This document shows, one piece after another, positions 5,489-6,436 of a stretch of 6,436 nt of DNA. The stretch spans positions 1,164,675-1,171,110 of the forward strand of contig JABUUQ010000002.1 in NCBI GenBank assembly GCA_021443125.1. The letters are read 5' to 3'. The notes beneath the pieces are model-generated. The model did not search any database and was not told where the DNA came from. It saw only the letters and a program-made list of their open reading frames with translations. The translations under genes and the position numbers were made by a program. The stretch's first letter is position 1. Each line of letters opens with the position of its first letter. Origin of the DNA: Bacteroidales bacterium (GTDB lineage: Bacteria; Bacteroidota; Bacteroidia; Bacteroidales; P3).

Positions 5489-6436
5489 TTATAACCTTAT
5501 TCCAATTCCCCATTCTATCCAATCCGCCACATGAAAATTGTAAGCCCTCAAAGCCATCTGCACAACTATGTAATCTGTAAGGTTGTATTTCAATCCTAAA
5601 CGCTGGTATTCTCTTGAAGCATAGCCATGTACCTGCCAGAAAGCATGACCTGGTTCAAGATAGACAGATAAGTTGCTGATATTGTACTGAAAAGACAAAA
5701 ACATACCTGCTGACATTTTGTCTATGTAGTCGTAATCTCTTTTTTCAGGATGAACCAAATAAACTGAATCGGTTTTGCCCACAGCAGTATTTTGCAAACA
5801 TTCCAAGCCAGCACCTATAGAGTATTTTTCTGTTAAATTTCTCAAATATCTTCCTTGCAAACCATAAACAATATAGGACTTTTGCACACTTTTCTTGTAT
5901 GAATCAGTTTTCATATAGTCAAAACCAACAGCATGAATTCCGGCAAAAGTGTTGATGTACCAGTTTTGTTTGCTTTTTTCGGTGGAATCTATTGGTTGAG
6001 GCAAGATATTTTCTTTTGTAATTCGTTGAGGATGATATGTTAAGCCGAGTTCCAATGACAAAGTATTGATTCCTTTATTGGGCTTAAGCACTGCACCATT
6101 GGAAAAATGAATAAAAGCTAAAGAAGTGGAAAAATCAAAATAGTTATTCAACTTCCAAAATCCCTGAAAATCCAAATGAAAATAGGTTTCAATAGGCAAA
6201 GACACTGCAACATTATATTGATTGTCAGAACCATAACAATCAAAAATCCCAACAATACCAAGGGCTAATTCGTTTTTGAAAGTGAAGTTTTTGTATTTTA
6301 TTGGAGAAAAACCAGCAAAGCCATAAAATGCAAAAGGGTTGTTAAGATGTTTGGAATAATTGAATCTACCATAAAATGCACCTAATCCGAAACGGAAATC
6401 ATTATACAAATTTTGCCAAGATTTGGAACCATCAAC
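5489..6436 (-). CDS. PagL/acyloxyacyl-hydrolase-like outer-membrane protein, copy B (5' end outside window)
   Basis: The frame is open to the right edge, giving 315 residues of the C-terminal part; the TTG at 6409 is an internal Leu codon. It is a clear paralog of copy A along its length. Shared blocks include VDGxxxWxxLYN (1-12), GRFNYSKxxxNPF (23-35), YNVAVSxPxExYxHLD (74-89), LAFIHFSNG (106-114), KPNKGIN (118-124) and RAYNFHVADWIEWGIG (297-312). His110 and Ser112 correspond to the PagL catalytic His and Ser, and Asn124 sits where the PagL Glu is expected, as in copy A. The chain ends with WGIGIRL, a typical final outer-membrane strand, with no tail. The signal peptide and roughly the first 60-70 residues, judged by alignment to copy A, lie outside the window, as does the promoter. 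It is the upstream gene of the pair. Role inferred: lipid A or lipid ester hydrolysis at the outer membrane. Confidence 0.78.
   Translation of the reverse strand, partial: VDGSKSWQNLYNDFRFGLGAFYGRFNYSKHLNNPFAFYGFAGFSPIKYKNFTFKNELALGIVGIFDCYGSDNQYNVAVSLPIETYFHLDFQGFWKLNNYFDFSTSLAFIHFSNGAVLKPNKGINTLSLELGLTYHPQRITKENILPQPIDSTEKSKQNWYINTFAGIHAVGFDYMKTDSYKKSVQKSYIVYGLQGRYLRNLTEKYSIGAGLECLQNTAVGKTDSVYLVHPEKRDYDYIDKMSAGMFLSFQYNISNLSVYLEPGHAFWQVHGYASREYQRLGLKYNLTDYIVVQMALRAYNFHVADWIEWGIGIRL

Noticed and set aside
1..6436. Search for tRNA, rRNA, CRISPR, insertion sequence or integrase signs
   Set aside because: No cloverleaf-like segments, regular spacer arrays, transposase motifs or terminal inverted repeats were seen.

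Overview
The window looks like chromosome from a low-GC member of the Bacteroidota, probably Bacteroidales or a relative. Three things point there. Two intergenic regions carry the phylum's -7 promoter consensus TAnnTTTG (TAACTTTG before dapD, TAATTTTG before dnaB). Start codons mostly lack a strong Shine-Dalgarno. The protein set includes a conserved secreted family that is usually labelled 'asparagine synthetase B' in Bacteroidota, and long acyloxyacyl-hydrolase-like outer-membrane proteins. The phylum call is inference from these features; no rRNA or other marker is present.

Layout, left to right. (1) 1-372, plus strand: the 3' end of a PflX-type radical SAM protein gene, closed by a perfect 21-bp hairpin terminator (395-440). 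(2) 501-1307, plus strand: dapD, a complete lysine/diaminopimelate biosynthesis gene with its own promoter. (3) 1316-4144, minus strand: dnaB (replicative helicase), followed 12 bp later by the secreted 'AsnB-like' protein gene. This unit converges on dapD with only 8 bp between the stop codons and no visible terminator. (4) 4145-4235: a short regulatory-looking region upstream of dnaB, with a -7 box, a 10-bp perfect palindrome and an 11-bp direct repeat. (5) 4236-6436, minus strand: two tandem paralogous outer-membrane beta-barrel proteins of the PagL/acyloxyacyl hydrolase type. The upstream copy runs off the window, and 20 bp separate the two. No gene-free stretch exceeds 300 bases.

How the genes work together. 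dapD and dnaB are housekeeping genes that are simply neighbours. The two PagL-like genes probably form one transcript acting on lipid A at the outer membrane. Both keep the His-x-Ser-Asn active-site motif, but both have Asn where the classical PagL catalytic Glu is expected. Each seems to contain a second, degenerate barrel-like half. The most unusual non-coding observation is that the 3' arm of the pflX-like terminator is complementary, over 18 nt, to the translation start region of the second PagL-like gene. No mobile element, CRISPR array, tRNA or rRNA was seen.
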